Below, piece after piece: positions 36,417-39,200 of a stretch of DNA of 64,000 bases. The stretch lies in assembly GCA_023376005.1 (NCBI GenBank), contig CM042163.1, positions 5,791,367 to 5,855,366 on the forward strand, in the 5' to 3' direction. The position numbers and the translations under genes were made by a program. The DNA is from Doryteuthis pealeii (lineage: Eukaryota; Mollusca; Cephalopoda; Myopsida; Loliginidae). Below the pieces are notes generated by a model. That model had not been told where the DNA came from. It searched no databases and saw only the letters and a program-made list of their open reading frames with translations. Position 1 is the stretch's first letter. Each line of letters starts with the position of its first letter.

Positions 36417-37763
36417 ATACAGGAACTACTCTACATGCAAATATTCAAGTTATGAACTTTCAGAAATATGAAGACAAAAACTGTCTGTAAATTTTGAAAG
36501 TTCAACTGGTGCACAATAAATGGCATTACTATAATTGCTTAACATTCCCTTTCTACACACAATGAGGTTGTTGAAGTTTTTGTCACAGTGCTATTTTGGT
36601 GTCATTTATGGTTATTTTGGCTTTTAACAATTATGCATTTTGTGAATATCTCAAGTTTAGAGAGTCACAAAATGCATATTTTTAGATTCAAAACTCACAG
36701 TTTACCATCTTCAAAAAGGATCACTTTAAAAAAAATAAATTATTTGCTTTTATAAATCAGGTATCTTTTTTTTTAAATCTTAAATTTTATACCCCCCCCC
36801 CTTATAAAAAAAATGGAAACGTTTTTAAAAGAAATGTTTTCAAAATATGACTTTATACGATTTTAACTTTACAATTACTAAATTCACAAACTAGTAAACT
36901 CGAAGTATACTAGAGCAAAAATAGAAAGCCTAAACGTTTGTTAATTCTAAACACGCCAAAGAAAATTATAAAGAGAAACAAAAAAAAATGTCATTTCGAT
37001 TTTCACCTATTTATTTGTATTTAGACATTCCGAGTGGATTTTATTGGCTGAACTTACACAAAGATGTCAAAATTAGGGCGACCCAGAAAAAACAGAACCC
37101 AAATTATTTATTTATTTTCCCATTAAACTAACCTTAAACCCCAAACCCTAACCCCTAACCCTAAACCCCCCTAGTTAAAATTAACAGTTTTATTACAAAA
37201 TTTGTGGGTTCCTTTTTTTCTGGGTCTCCGGTATACAGGGTGACCCAGAAAAAACAGAACTCAAATTATTTATTCATTTTCCCATTAAATTAACCCTAAA
37301 CCCCTACCCTAAACCCTAGATCCCCATAGTTAAAATTAACAGTTTTGTTACAAAATTTGTAGGTTCTGTTTTTTTCTGGATCACTTTAATTTTGACACCT
37401 TTGTGCAAGTTTAGCCATTTTATTAACTTTTTGACAACTCATTTTTTTAATTCATAAATACCTTGTAATATTTCTTAGTTTATTTTAATGTCAAAATAAA
37501 ATTGAGCGCACCCTCCTCCCGGCCACGATTAACTTTTATAAGAATGTGTGGGGGGCAGTCTTAAACTAATGAGTGAGTTAAACTGATTTGATTGCATTTT
37601 TTTGTGACTTGTTGCTAAGTAAACATATTTTGCTAAATAAACGAGAAGACGAGTATTTCGGGATTGTTTAAAAATGAAAAAAAAATAATCTTGTTTATGA
37701 TTTGGTGCACTTACCAAGGTAGGCGTCTGAACTAAGATGAAATCTCTCTTCATCGTCACACAT
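1837..37763 (-). CDS. CSTPP1: CSTPP1 homologue (C11orf49), 8 coding exons
   Basis: Homologue of the centriolar satellite-associated tubulin polyglutamylase complex regulator 1, known in vertebrates to guide the complex that glutamylates tubulin at centrioles and cilia. Eight minus-strand exons join into about 276 residues; the human protein is about 331. Exon order in plus coordinates: 37715-37763, 18886-18988, 18205-18326, 16996-17080, 12200-12312, 7282-7476, 5695-5810, 1837-1883. Family-like stretches are ATPHNRISFIKTFW, GDLLTVQEYHSLI, LLDDALDSLISFADFLYAF and FYEFLMALARN. All introns are GT-AG, and phases match at each junction except across exon 6, which appears to lack one base. The vertebrate acidic C-terminal tail is missing. 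Identification is from remembered family sequence, with strong colinear similarity over every exon. Whether the gene is intact depends on the exon 6 frameshift. Confidence 0.92.
1932..1962 (+). repeat. Possible mariner terminal inverted repeat
   Basis: TATTGGGTTGGTAAGAAAGT resembles the outer end of mariner-family transposons, which typically start with a TA target and TTGGGTTGG-like bases. No transposase frame follows. A partner end resembling it lies at 12985-13010 next to a mariner transposase remnant. Confidence 0.4.
2889..2923. repeat. (TA)n(CA)n microsatellite
   Basis: A run of about 10 TA units is followed by about 7 CA units. Confidence 0.95.
3033..3280 (+). mobile_element. SINE family A, tRNA-headed copy
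   Basis: The head has a tRNA-like A box (TAGCTCAGTTGG) and B box (AGTTCGATACC), the internal promoter of RNA polymerase III. A conserved body follows (GATCTGTGTGG, AGTGAAAAGGGGATAGACTC) and the copy ends near GACGACTTTACTTTA. The same head-body-tail order recurs at 13353, 19322, 32453, 35316, 45907 and 51346. This repetition shows that it is a dispersed SINE and not a tRNA gene. Confidence 0.88.
4043..4786. mobile_element. DNA transposon-like element in the LINE, 9-bp target duplication
   Basis: The ends are inverted repeats: AGGGTAGGTCGATTTT at the left and its reverse complement at the right. The nine bases ATTGCACAT flank both sides (4034-4042 and 4787-4795). Removing the insert and one flank restores the LINE frame (CEA, then NSFEGESSD). 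No transposase frame is visible in the 744 bp, so it is non-autonomous. The 9-bp duplication is of the size made by Mutator-like and some other superfamilies; I cannot assign it. Confidence 0.75.
5041..5066. repeat. Poly-C / poly-A run inside the LINE remnant
   Basis: A run of C followed by a run of A interrupts the LINE-derived sequence. Confidence 0.8.
5695..5810 (-). CDS. CSTPP1: CSTPP1 exon 7
   Basis: The acceptor TTCTTTTTCCAG precedes A-ATT-CCT-CCA and the donor is CTC-G|GTAAGT. The exon encodes 38 full codons beginning IPPIQVLQEIL and including FYEFLMALARNESL, matching the PPPALVKEAL ... FYGFLMALSKH region of the vertebrate protein. The start needs two bases from exon 6 and the end is phase 1, which fits exon 8. 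Confidence 0.9.
5811..7281 (-). other. CSTPP1 intron 6
   Basis: AT-rich intron of 1.5 kb with several A and T runs (6630-6650, 6897-6911, 7124-7144). The only repeat recognised is a short tail fragment of retroposon family D at 6788-6841. Confidence 0.8.
6788..6841 (-). repeat. Tail fragment of retroposon family D
   Basis: On the minus strand the sequence GGCATTAAATGACCCACTGA followed by GTTGATATGCCATAAAACA matches the 3' tail seen in the full copies at 19940-20536 and 42228-42825. Only the tail is present, as expected for a strongly 5'-truncated copy. Confidence 0.75.
7282..7476 (-). CDS. CSTPP1: CSTPP1 exon 6, with apparent 1-base frameshift
   Basis: The acceptor TTTTTTTCAG precedes AA-TTT-ATT-CAG and the donor is ATC-CG|GTAACA. 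Entered in phase 1, it reads FIQKCSEIYSVLHC, then DPVVVPTSD and QSVFYDQ, which parallels EFLDSVAAIYEDL ... VIVPTS ... SLFYQC in vertebrates. After FYDQ the frame hits TAA (7301-7303). Reading one base over gives LHLSDKKKIR, which aligns with NLCDRHKYS and joins exon 7 in the right phase. One base therefore seems to be missing near 7304-7318. This could be a true mutation, an allele or an assembly error. Confidence 0.88.
7772..8008 (+). repeat. Three diverged tandem copies, period about 88 bp
   Basis: The motif ATTAGAAGTTTCATTTTACC with a following ATGCAACA-like stretch occurs three times (about 7782, 7870 and 7957), separated by T-rich spacers. The third copy is the most diverged. Confidence 0.75.
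8150..8450. other. GC-richer unassigned patch in intron 5
   Basis: Base composition changes sharply (GTCGGGGCGGGGGGCGAGAC near 8190), with CAG-rich sequence at 8290-8310. Open frames exist on both strands but none resembles a family I know. It could be part of an old retroelement. Confidence 0.3.
8495..9030 (-). repeat. Composite repeat family C with tRNA-like core
   Basis: On the minus strand the core has a tRNA-like A box (TTGGTGTAGGGGTTACGG) and B box (GGGTTCGAATCACGC), then GGCCGAAATGTACATACAGA and a palindromic AT-rich end (ATTAATTAATTATTAATTAA). The stretch GAGAAGTAAATACACAA ... GGCTTTTTTAGCCAACAATT flanks the core on both sides as direct repeats of about 100 bp. Related copies lie at 26190-26785, 32725-32905 and 35745-35995. 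Confidence 0.75.
9127..9338. mobile_element. Foldback element with telomere-like core (arm type 2)
   Basis: Inverted arms of about 52 bp (TTTCCTATAACTCCAACCTA and AAAAAGGGGAACCACTCTGA at the left, the complement at the right) enclose TTTTCCCATTAAACTAACCC followed by CTGAACCCTAAACCTAACCC. The same arms occur at 44413-44618, and the same core at 37047-37415 and 55191-55411. No coding capacity; it looks like a MITE-type element. Confidence 0.8.
10315..10397. repeat. (AT)n / (GATATA)n / (GATA)n microsatellite
   Basis: About 18 AT units pass into AGATAT and GATA units. The open frames over it are simple repeat translations. Confidence 0.95.
10461..10732. repeat. Long near-perfect palindrome, 135-bp arms
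   Basis: Positions 10461-10595 and 10598-10732 are reverse complements with one mismatch (10484 against 10709) and a 2-base centre (TT). The central bases are CTGTTATC-TT-GATAACAG. The arms are ordinary AT-rich sequence without recognised coding content. Such a long identical hairpin is either very young or an assembly fold-back artefact. Confidence 0.95.
11238..11286. repeat. (GAAAA)n(GAAA)n microsatellite
   Basis: Pentamer GAAAA units pass into GAAA units and then GAGA. Confidence 0.9.
12159..12244 (-). repeat. Triplicated exon 5 end with splice donor
   Basis: On the minus strand TTTTATTTTCAAG|GTAAGAAGAAAA is present three times, with donors after 12228, 12200 and 12175. The spacings are 28 and 25 bases, so the three donors leave phases 0, 1 and 2. 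Exon 6 requires phase 1, which only the middle donor provides. Confidence 0.93.
12200..12312 (-). CDS. CSTPP1: CSTPP1 exon 5
   Basis: The acceptor AATTTCTTTTAG precedes G-ATA-ATT-CTT. It reads IILLDDALDSLISFADFLYA and continues FQV, matching RIVLMDDAMDCLMSFSDFLFAFQ in the vertebrate protein. I chose the middle of three donors (exon edge 12200) because it alone joins exon 6 in frame. It adds the residues NFIFKVRRK before QFYFQ, and QFYFQ-EFI then aligns with QFYYSEFL. Use of the first donor (edge 12228) would shift the frame. Confidence 0.88.
12540..13012 (+). pseudogene. Mariner-like transposase remnant
   Basis: Fragments of the C-terminal half of a mariner transposase appear across shifted frames: HQQDNARHHTA (catalytic QDNARPH motif region), ELMPHPTCPP, then VPSDY (the APSDYHLF motif). 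Near the 3' side AAACTTTTTACTCAGCCAAT resembles a mariner end and pairs loosely with the end-like sequence at 1932. Several stops and frameshifts make it inactive. Confidence 0.7.
13353..13600 (+). mobile_element. SINE family A copy
   Basis: Shares the head (TTTGCTCATTTGGTAGAGCA), a diverged B box, the body GATCTGTGTAGTAAA and the 3' part AAAGGGGGATAGACTCCCTC with the other family A copies. It is more diverged than the copies at 32453 and 45907, so probably older. Confidence 0.85.
13687..13925 (-). mobile_element. SINE family B copy
   Basis: On the minus strand the 3' part reads GGGCAGACTGGGCTCTTTAA-like bases, then TTGACCTTGTGTCACATCCT, CGTGCGGAGGGGTTGGT. The head is diverged. The same order recurs at 17479, 20828, 32945 and 36132. 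Confidence 0.8.
14435..14470. repeat. (ATT)n microsatellite
   Basis: Twelve ATT units. The Asn-run frame on the minus strand is its translation. Confidence 0.95.
14829..14911 (+). repeat. 25-bp tandem repeat, 3.3 copies
   Basis: The unit ATTTCCTTATAAAATATCTT-TTAGA is repeated three times almost without change, with a partial fourth. Confidence 0.95.
14945..15065 (-). repeat. Fragment related to the 18502-18680 element
   Basis: ACTTTTCTCATTCCCCAATG followed by ATACCTGCATTGG matches, inverted, the left half of the inverted-repeat element at 18502-18680. Confidence 0.65.
15729..15929 (+). mobile_element. 5S rRNA-derived SINE (SINE3 type)
   Basis: The head resembles 5S rRNA along its whole length: CACATTGAAAGCATCGGTTC, TAGATCACCAAAGTTGAGTA, ATACTTGGATGGGTGACCA and GCTGGTACTGTAA, including the internal promoter region. 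The 3' part (ACATTAAATAACCCAAAAAG, GTTGATATGCC-like, AAAACAAACC) is the tail of retroposon family D. ACCAGGTGAG flanks both ends (15719-15728, 15930-15939) as a target-site duplication. A SINE is therefore more likely than a 5S pseudogene. Confidence 0.85.
16222..16590 (+). mobile_element. Retroposon family D, 5'-truncated copy
   Basis: Matches the last 370 bases of the full copies at 19940 and 42228: GCCCTAGCACCTATATGATT, CCTGTTAGGGTCCCATCTAT and the tail GGTTGATATGCCGTAAAACA. The 5' 230 bases are absent, as usual for reverse-transcribed copies. Confidence 0.85.
16652..16828 (+). repeat. 29-bp tandem repeat, about six copies
   Basis: The unit TTTGTTCCTATAATCATATT-TTATAAAAA repeats six times, with a small length change in the first copies. 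Confidence 0.93.
16996..17080 (-). CDS. CSTPP1: CSTPP1 exon 4
   Basis: The acceptor AATTTCTTTTCAG precedes AT-TTA-TTA-ACC and the donor is GCT-CG|GTAAGT. With the G from exon 3 it reads DLLTVQEYHSLITLICSDLP and FDLIQKTAR, aligning with GDLLTMKEYHCLLQLLCPDFP-LELTQKAAR. Phases match both neighbours. Confidence 0.94.
17081..18204 (-). other. CSTPP1 intron 3
   Basis: Intron of 1.1 kb containing a SINE B copy (17479-17745) and an AT microsatellite. The stretch 17180-17380 has a tRNA-like start (GGCATAGTGGATATAGGCGT) and a B-box-like GGTTCAATCC, and may be another old SINE. Confidence 0.75.
17479..17776 (+). mobile_element. SINE family B copy with (AT)n tail
   Basis: tRNA-like head: A box GTGGTGAAACGG, B box GAGTTCAAATCC. 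The body (TTTGCATTTCACATAGAGCT, TAGTAGGGCAGACTGGGCTC) and 3' part (TTGACCTTGTGTCGCATCCT, GCGGAGGGGTTGGT) are shared with the other B copies. It ends directly in an AT microsatellite (17745-17776), as do the copies at 20828 and 32945. The AT run thus belongs to the element's tail. Confidence 0.87.
18205..18326 (-). CDS. CSTPP1: CSTPP1 exon 3
   Basis: The acceptor CAGTTTTTTTAG precedes T-CTG-AAA-TGC and the donor is GGA-G|GTAAGA. It encodes LKCGTHVMFRDFEFINATPH and NRISFIKTFWQYFKQIGKKG, closely matching CQGTHILFREFSFVQATPHNRVSFLRAFW in the vertebrate protein. This is the most conserved block and the best evidence for the gene's identity. Confidence 0.96.
18327..18885 (-). other. CSTPP1 intron 2
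   Basis: Intron of 559 bases holding the inverted-repeat element at 18502-18680 and otherwise AT-rich sequence. Confidence 0.8.
18502..18680. mobile_element. Small inverted-repeat element (MITE-like)
   Basis: The ends AGGGTAACCCAAA and TTTGGGTTACCCT are inverted repeats. The inner halves also pair loosely (ATGCAGGTATCATTGGGGAA against TTCCCTCATGATTCCTGCAT). No coding capacity. A fragment of a relative lies at 14945-15065. Confidence 0.7.
18886..18988 (-). CDS. CSTPP1: CSTPP1 exon 2
   Basis: The acceptor CTTCTTTCAG precedes AA-AAA-CAT and the donor is GAA-TA|GTAAGT. It reads KHQILFYLEDSINQLLQYRD followed by DNPKVNTVKFINE, aligning with RHVLTYMEDAVCQLLENRED ... FFTEY. Phase 1 in and phase 2 out agree with exons 1 and 3. 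Confidence 0.94.
19322..19431 (-). mobile_element. SINE family A, internally deleted copy
   Basis: The 3' part (CTCCCTCGCTGTTCAGCTGA on the minus strand) and the tRNA-like head are joined directly, with the middle of the body missing. A GA microsatellite (19432-19482) abuts the head side. Confidence 0.78.
19432..19482. repeat. (GA)n microsatellite
   Basis: About 25 GA units with one interruption. Confidence 0.95.
19940..20536 (+). mobile_element. Retroposon family D, full-length copy
   Basis: A unit of 597 bases flanked by the 13-base duplication TAACTGACAAGGA (19927-19939 and 20537-20549). It starts CCGCCCTGTCGGCTGAGGCG and ends TATGCCGTAAAACAAAACAA. It is nearly identical in length to the inverted copy at 42228-42825. 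Open frames inside are short and unlike known proteins, so it is a non-autonomous retroposon. The 3' tail is shared with the 5S-derived SINE. Confidence 0.88.
20828..21130 (+). mobile_element. SINE family B copy with AT tail
   Basis: Head GTGGTCTGATTGTTAGAGTC with B box GAGTTCAATTC, then the family B body (AGCAGGGCAGACTGGACTCT, CTAGGTAACCAGTCTAGGAG) and the 3' part CATCCTGCTCGTGCGGAGGG, ending in ATATAT. This is the best preserved body of the family in the window. Confidence 0.87.
21395..21427. repeat. Poly-A run of 33
   Basis: Thirty-three A in a row; more A-rich sequence precedes it from 21251. Confidence 0.95.
21491..21751 (-). CDS. Candidate coding exon, unrecognised
   Basis: On the minus strand, after an acceptor-like ACACTTTAG, the frame is open from IAPIEQVPIGGLTADELKRL to NFFKLMASYLEMNVGFSESE and ends at a stop at 21491. 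The residue mix looks protein-like at both ends, but the middle is translated from G and T homopolymers, which weakens the case. I recognise no family. It may pair with 22203-22265, but the phases do not agree. Confidence 0.2.
   Translation of the reverse strand: MAPIEQVPIGGLTADELKRLGFLKNWGFFLGGEGVIDNERVKKKMRNIFPRNVELKKQNFFKLMASYLEMNVGFSESEIDIFISKC
22203..22265 (-). CDS. Candidate coding exon, unrecognised
   Basis: On the minus strand DEENTVWHQKVWKEVVNVIK lies between an acceptor-like ACGGTTTTCAG and a donor-like AGAAGG|GTAAGG. The frame is open and protein-like but too short to assign. Confidence 0.2.
22401..22415. repeat. Poly-C run of 15
   Basis: Fifteen C in a row. Confidence 0.95.
22632..23215. 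repeat. Duplicated repeat related to the 48500-49554 element
   Basis: AAAATTGTAAA-GTTATTT ... TACAAAACTT-CCAACAAAT occurs near 22650 and again near 23050. Between them CTGAAAATTTCATTAAATTC, then CCTGATTTTTGG, matches the inner part of the element at 48500-49554. A strong hairpin sits at 22778-22858. Confidence 0.6.
22778..22858. repeat. 26-bp inverted repeat (hairpin)
   Basis: The arms 22778-22803 and 22833-22858 (AGGTCAGTTAACTTTGAACC...) are perfect complements around a 29-base loop. Confidence 0.93.
23349..24053. mobile_element. Inverted-repeat DNA element, 705 bp
   Basis: The ends ACACTGGTTTACA and TGTAAACCAGTGT are inverted repeats, and diverged subterminal arms follow (ATCACCTCTAGTTTT against AAACTAGAGGTGAT). 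A long AT run (23755-23802) and a doubled CAGTGCACTACTGGC lie inside. No transposase is visible. Confidence 0.65.
23755..23802. repeat. (TA)n microsatellite
   Basis: About 24 TA units inside the 23349-24053 element. Confidence 0.95.
24386..24816. mobile_element. Inverted-repeat element with a telomere-like tract
   Basis: CTTATAGTATGTGACCTACC at the left pairs with GGTAGGCCACATACTATAAG at the right. Inside lies CTAACCCTAACCCTATTT (about 24448) and a tandem duplication (24529-24770). Confidence 0.6.
24529..24770 (+). repeat. Tandem duplication, about 105-137 bp unit
   Basis: ACTATATACAGCTTATGACT ... CACATTCAAACTGGGTAGG is present twice in a row (24529-24633 and 24634-24770). The second copy carries about 32 extra bases after GCATTTCTT. 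Confidence 0.93.
25258..25566 (+). pseudogene. LINE 3' end (family Y), C-terminal zinc finger
   Basis: A 5'-truncated non-LTR retrotransposon copy. The frame reads AENRTTWRLNVKQGTKGGET, then FVCSQCTSGIGLFSHLRKCR and a stop (25459-25461). CxxC...H...C of the last piece is the C-terminal zinc finger typical of this LINE group. A short 3' UTR and a (CAA)n/A tail (25537-25566) follow. The same 3' UTR words (GACACTACGCCATCGTCTTT) occur in the family Y copy at 31195-31990. Confidence 0.8.
26190..26785 (+). repeat. Composite repeat family C, inverted pair
   Basis: From about 26400 the plus strand carries the tRNA-like core (TGGTGTAATGGTTAGAGTCC, GGGTTCGAATCACGC) and the AT-rich palindromic end. 26190-26368 carries the 3' half of the same unit on the minus strand. 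The two halves face each other, giving a large inverted repeat. Confidence 0.75.
26783..26833. repeat. (AT)n microsatellite
   Basis: About 25 AT units directly after the end of repeat C. Confidence 0.95.
28300..29430. other. AT-rich intron sequence, possible LTR region
   Basis: No coding region is recognised. On the minus strand a purine run (TTTGAGGAGGGGAG) near 29310-29325 is followed by TGTGCCTACC, which would suit a polypurine tract and LTR start of the gag-like element at 29440-30615. I see no second LTR. Confidence 0.25.
29440..30615 (-). pseudogene. Retroelement remnant: zinc fingers, SAM-like domain, gag-like
   Basis: On the minus strand, reading down from 30615 with frameshifts, come two C2H2-like motifs (CNECNYCNISC..., then CAEC joined across a shift to FPGNPMEFQEHLQYSHN). 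A SAM-like domain follows (FIEAGISVASAKTYAQTFSS, LKELSIKTMGDMLTILQLAK), then a gag-like stretch (MTPQQFRKFRVDWDVFTKMT, NIQLYNCADETVQNSIINTY). The central frame (29725-30261) is intact over 178 codons. After it, fragments near 29500 contain another C2H2 motif (CTNCIKIFSKSDELHMHL). Invertebrate LTR elements with this SAM plus gag order are known to me only from general memory. No protease or polymerase is present. Confidence 0.6.
29708..29733. repeat. (CAGT)n short tandem repeat
   Basis: Five CAGT units near the end of the gag-like frame. Confidence 0.9.
30960..31160 (-). pseudogene. LINE family X, C-terminal fragment
   Basis: On the minus strand VIWKSDLSDKI, then VSVLLYGCTNKMLGEKARWE and NAVLNKYWK match the C-terminal region of the LINE whose reverse transcriptase lies at 32005-32440. 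The two pieces flank a family Y copy, so they were once one element. Confidence 0.7.
31195..31990 (-). pseudogene. LINE family Y, C-terminal region nested in family X
   Basis: On the minus strand the order is VRAATVMAKLSQRVWNN, then LDNFHLRCLRHILRICWQDK, RHLRWLGHVRRMDKETPKEI, AYAEGCTTWCLLVKQGTKRS, and finally a zinc finger CHSKIGLSSHSHSCR. This is the typical tail of an EN-type LINE after the reverse transcriptase. Frameshifts break it at several places. Its 3' UTR (ACTACGCCATCGTCTTTAGT) matches the copy at 25258-25566. Confidence 0.8.
32005..32440 (-). pseudogene. LINE family X, reverse transcriptase fragment
   Basis: On the minus strand TAKIYNALLLYQI, PEVEKIRRKNQNEFSQKSIH, MEQILQAYGLS and the RT motif GVLQGDTLPPYIF are read in shifted frames. 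The YADD catalytic block that should follow is missing, replaced by the family Y insertion. A SINE A copy (32453) truncates the upstream side. Confidence 0.8.
32453..32697 (-). mobile_element. SINE family A, full-length copy
   Basis: Complete on the minus strand: head TTAGCTCAGTCGGTAGAGCA, B box GTTCGATACTGG, body CAGGGATCTGTGCGGTAAAG, and 3' end GATACCGACATTAGGCCACC. One of the best preserved copies. Confidence 0.9.
32725..32905. repeat. Repeat C ends as a near-perfect palindrome
   Basis: GAATATGTGCTTAATTGAAG ... and its complement meet around TAAGGCGTAAACAATATTCG. Only the AT-rich ends of repeat C are present and the tRNA-like core is missing. Confidence 0.8.
32945..33223 (+). mobile_element. 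SINE family B copy with (TA)n tail
   Basis: Head TGGTGTAATGGTTAGAGTTG, B box AGTTCAAATCC, body GTAGGGCAGACTGGGGCTCT, 3' part ATGCAAAGGGGTTGGTTGGT, then about 17 TA units (33190-33223). An internal deletion shortens the middle. Confidence 0.85.
33354..33398. repeat. (TA)n microsatellite
   Basis: About 22 TA units. Confidence 0.95.
34074..34108. repeat. (ATT)n tract at the 3' end of the R4-like LINE
   Basis: ATT/ATC units directly abut the 3' end of the LINE at 34109. On the LINE's strand this is an (AAT)n tail. Confidence 0.92.
34109..35221 (-). pseudogene. R4/Dong-like LINE, C-terminal half with endonuclease domain
   Basis: On the minus strand a long frame (34614-35220) reads LIKGINTWAVPIIRYSGPF, REGGRGLANIEECVE and a CCHC knuckle (CRLCGNRDETVNHILCEC). 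One in-frame TGA (34614) follows, then ARRPDLVLINKKERTCQLVD-FAVPADHRVKLKENEK, the restriction-like endonuclease (PD...D) region. Frameshifts follow. A block of about 19 codons after the TGA looks deleted against related elements. Restriction-like endonuclease LINEs of the R4/Dong clade carry exactly this C-terminal order. It is 5'-truncated, missing the reverse transcriptase, and not active. Confidence 0.82.
35222..35311. repeat. (ATT)n/(ATC)n tract at the 5' end of the R4-like LINE
   Basis: About 30 trinucleotide units, ATT mixed with ATC, abut the truncated 5' end of the LINE. The 5' flank therefore has the same repeat type as the 3' flank. Confidence 0.93.
35316..35557 (+). mobile_element. 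SINE family A copy
   Basis: Head TTTGCTCAGTCAGTAGAGCA, B box GGTTCAATCCC, body AATCTGATCTGTGCAGTAAA, and 3' end GATACCAACAATAGGCCATT, followed by an ATT tract. It sits right beside the TAA repeat flanking the R4-like LINE. Confidence 0.88.
35745..35995 (-). repeat. Repeat family C copy, 3' part
   Basis: The minus strand carries the B-box end (GTTCGAATCACACACAAAGC), GGCCGAAATGTACATACAGA, and the palindromic AT-rich end. The A-box side is cut off by TATATA. Confidence 0.75.
36089..36131. repeat. (AT)n microsatellite
   Basis: About 21 AT units with one interruption, just before a SINE B fragment. Confidence 0.93.
36132..36340 (+). mobile_element. SINE family B, 5'-truncated copy
   Basis: Starts within the body (GAGGTTGTTTGCATTTCACA) and carries AAATAGTAGGGCAGATTAGG and the 3' part GAATTGACCTTGTGTCACAT. 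Confidence 0.8.
36345..36414. repeat. (GAGT)n(GT)n microsatellite
   Basis: Six GAGT units pass into about 22 GT units. Confidence 0.95.
37047..37415. mobile_element. Foldback element with telomere-like core, dimer (arm type 1)
   Basis: Two units in a row share inner and outer arms. The outer ends (CACAAAGATGTCAAAATTAG left, the complement near 37385 right) and the inner arms GACCCAGAAAAAACAGAACC are inverted repeats. Each unit has TTTTCCCATTAAACTAACC (or ATTAAATTAACC) then CCCTAACCCTAA-type repeats. The junction between the units is near 37225. The single-unit version is at 55191-55411. Confidence 0.82.
37715..37763 (-). CDS. CSTPP1: CSTPP1 exon 1 with start codon
   Basis: The ATG at 37761-37763 opens MCDDEERFHLSSDAYL, and the donor CTT-G|GTAAGT leaves phase 1. 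Joined to exon 2 it gives SDAYLEKHQILFYLED, aligning with LPDYEYLAQRHVLTYMED of the vertebrate protein. The start is the first ATG of the conserved frame; there is no in-frame ATG just upstream that fits better. Confidence 0.88.
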
Positions 37764-38752
37764 CGTTGAAGTTAGAAAAAAAAGTAATACAAGATTTGTT
37801 CAAGGTGCTTCTTGCTAGACTAACAAAAAAAGGAGGACTGTTGACGACTGTTTGTTGTTGCTGCTGCTGCTGCTGTTACAGCAAGTGCGTTGTCAGGGGA
37901 ATTCGTTAAGGTAGATGTTGGCTATAAAATACCGTTCTAATGGCAAAGAGGAATCTTTTATCAGTTTAAATCGCTCGAGTATTTATCTGTAAGTGTAAAT
38001 TTGTGAACGCCCGTAAAATCCTAAAAATTCAAATAGAATTTTAAATCTATTTTTAGAAAAAAAAATTAGATGTTTGTTTCATTGTTTTTGTTTCAATTTT
38101 GTAATCATTTTTGTTGTTTTGTTTATTTTTAGACGATGAAGATAAAAATTAAATTATTGAGCTTAAAAAAAAATATAAAGAGATTAAGAAATCCTTCGGA
38201 TGGTGTGTACGTCAACTTGCAACTTTAATGTTTGACGTTGAAATAAGAATCTTAATTCTTGATGATTTTATTTCGTATCAACAGCCAATGATTCGGCTGC
38301 TGCTGATAATGATGTAAAAGTGAACTTAGTCGATTGGTGAGCGGCGAGACTAATTGGTGAGACTAAATTGGTGACTAATTGGTGAGCGGCGAGACTAAAT
38401 TGGTGAGCGTAAAATGGGCTTTGCCGACGGAAATTTTAAAATTTTTATTGAGATTTTTAAATATCTTTTATTGATATAACAGAAAGATATACTTACTCTT
38501 CTATTTGGACGTCCTATCGTGGTAGCAAGCTAGATCCATTATTACTTAATAGCGAGTTCGATCCTCACTTGATGCCCCATACATGCGACTTTGTGTTACA
38601 TTTTACCCGTGGCGAACCTATGACTCTTCTCATCTATTTTAGTAACTCTAGATTGGCGTTAGTGACTTTTATGGACCTTATTTTAGCAATTGACCGAGGA
38701 GAGTTGAAGGGAGATAAATAATGGAATCATAATTAGTCTAAACCGGTTAAAC
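37764..38752 (-). promoter_or_regulatory. Upstream region of CSTPP1, promoter not resolved
   Basis: The 5' UTR and promoter should lie here. I see a short CTG/CAG run (37858-37876) and a local tandem repeat (38336-38410), but no reliable TATA box or CpG-rich core. 38510-38600 has tRNA-like A- and B-box words (CGTGGTAGCAAGCT, GAGTTCGATCCTC) and may be an old SINE. Confidence 0.35.
38336..38410 (+). repeat. Short tandem repeat around GGTGAGCGGCGAGACTAA
   Basis: ATTGGTGAG(CGGCGAG)ACTAA occurs four times in full or shortened form. Confidence 0.85.
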
Positions 38753-39192
38753 CAGAGGTACCCAACCTTTTTCAGCTCATGGCCCACTTTGAAACCAGAT
38801 TTTTTGTGTGGCCCATGAAATTATTATAATAAAAAAAATATTTCCATTCCACATAAGATATTTATTCAATCAAGATATAACCATATTGACGCACACACTT
38901 TATCTCAAGTATCTAAACTGCATGGACTTTTCAGTTCCAATTTAACGACTCTTTATTATCAATATTTAATTTGAAATTTTCCTATGTATATGGATGGGCA
39001 AAAAACAACAAAGCTTTCACAAACTACCGTGATTTTAGTTGACATCTTACTTTCTAGAAAATATAAATTTCCCACGTATATGATTGGATTTTGTATATAA
39101 AAAGTGAATGCTCTGAAATCAGATAGAATTATATTTCCTTGGCGCACCTGAAATTTACTGTGGTCCATTTTGGCCTTAGGTTGGAACCATTA
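38753..39192. mobile_element. hAT-like non-autonomous transposon, 440 bp
   Basis: The ends CAGAGGTACCCAACCTTTTT and AGGTTGGAACCATTA are imperfect inverted repeats of the hAT type. The 8 bases GGTTAAAC flank both sides (38745-38752 and 39193-39200). The 8-bp duplication is the hAT hallmark. No transposase frame is present. Confidence 0.85.
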
Positions 39193-39200
39193 GGTTAAAC

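Larger units (their letters stand above)
18989..37714 (-). other. CSTPP1 intron 1 (18.7 kb)
   Basis: Very long first intron made mostly of repeats: SINEs, family D, LINE fragments, a gag-like remnant and inverted-repeat elements. Stretches without a supported feature include 20550-20820, 21130-21480, 27000-28050, 33400-34070 and 36430-37040, all AT-rich. A patch at 27240-27540 is GC-richer (GGGGGGGGTTATCGTCC, then an open frame of 96 codons) but unassigned. Confidence 0.85.

Noticed and set aside
37120..37180. Chromosome end or true telomere array
   Set aside because: The CCCTAA units are few, irregular and enclosed by inverted repeats in the middle of the window.
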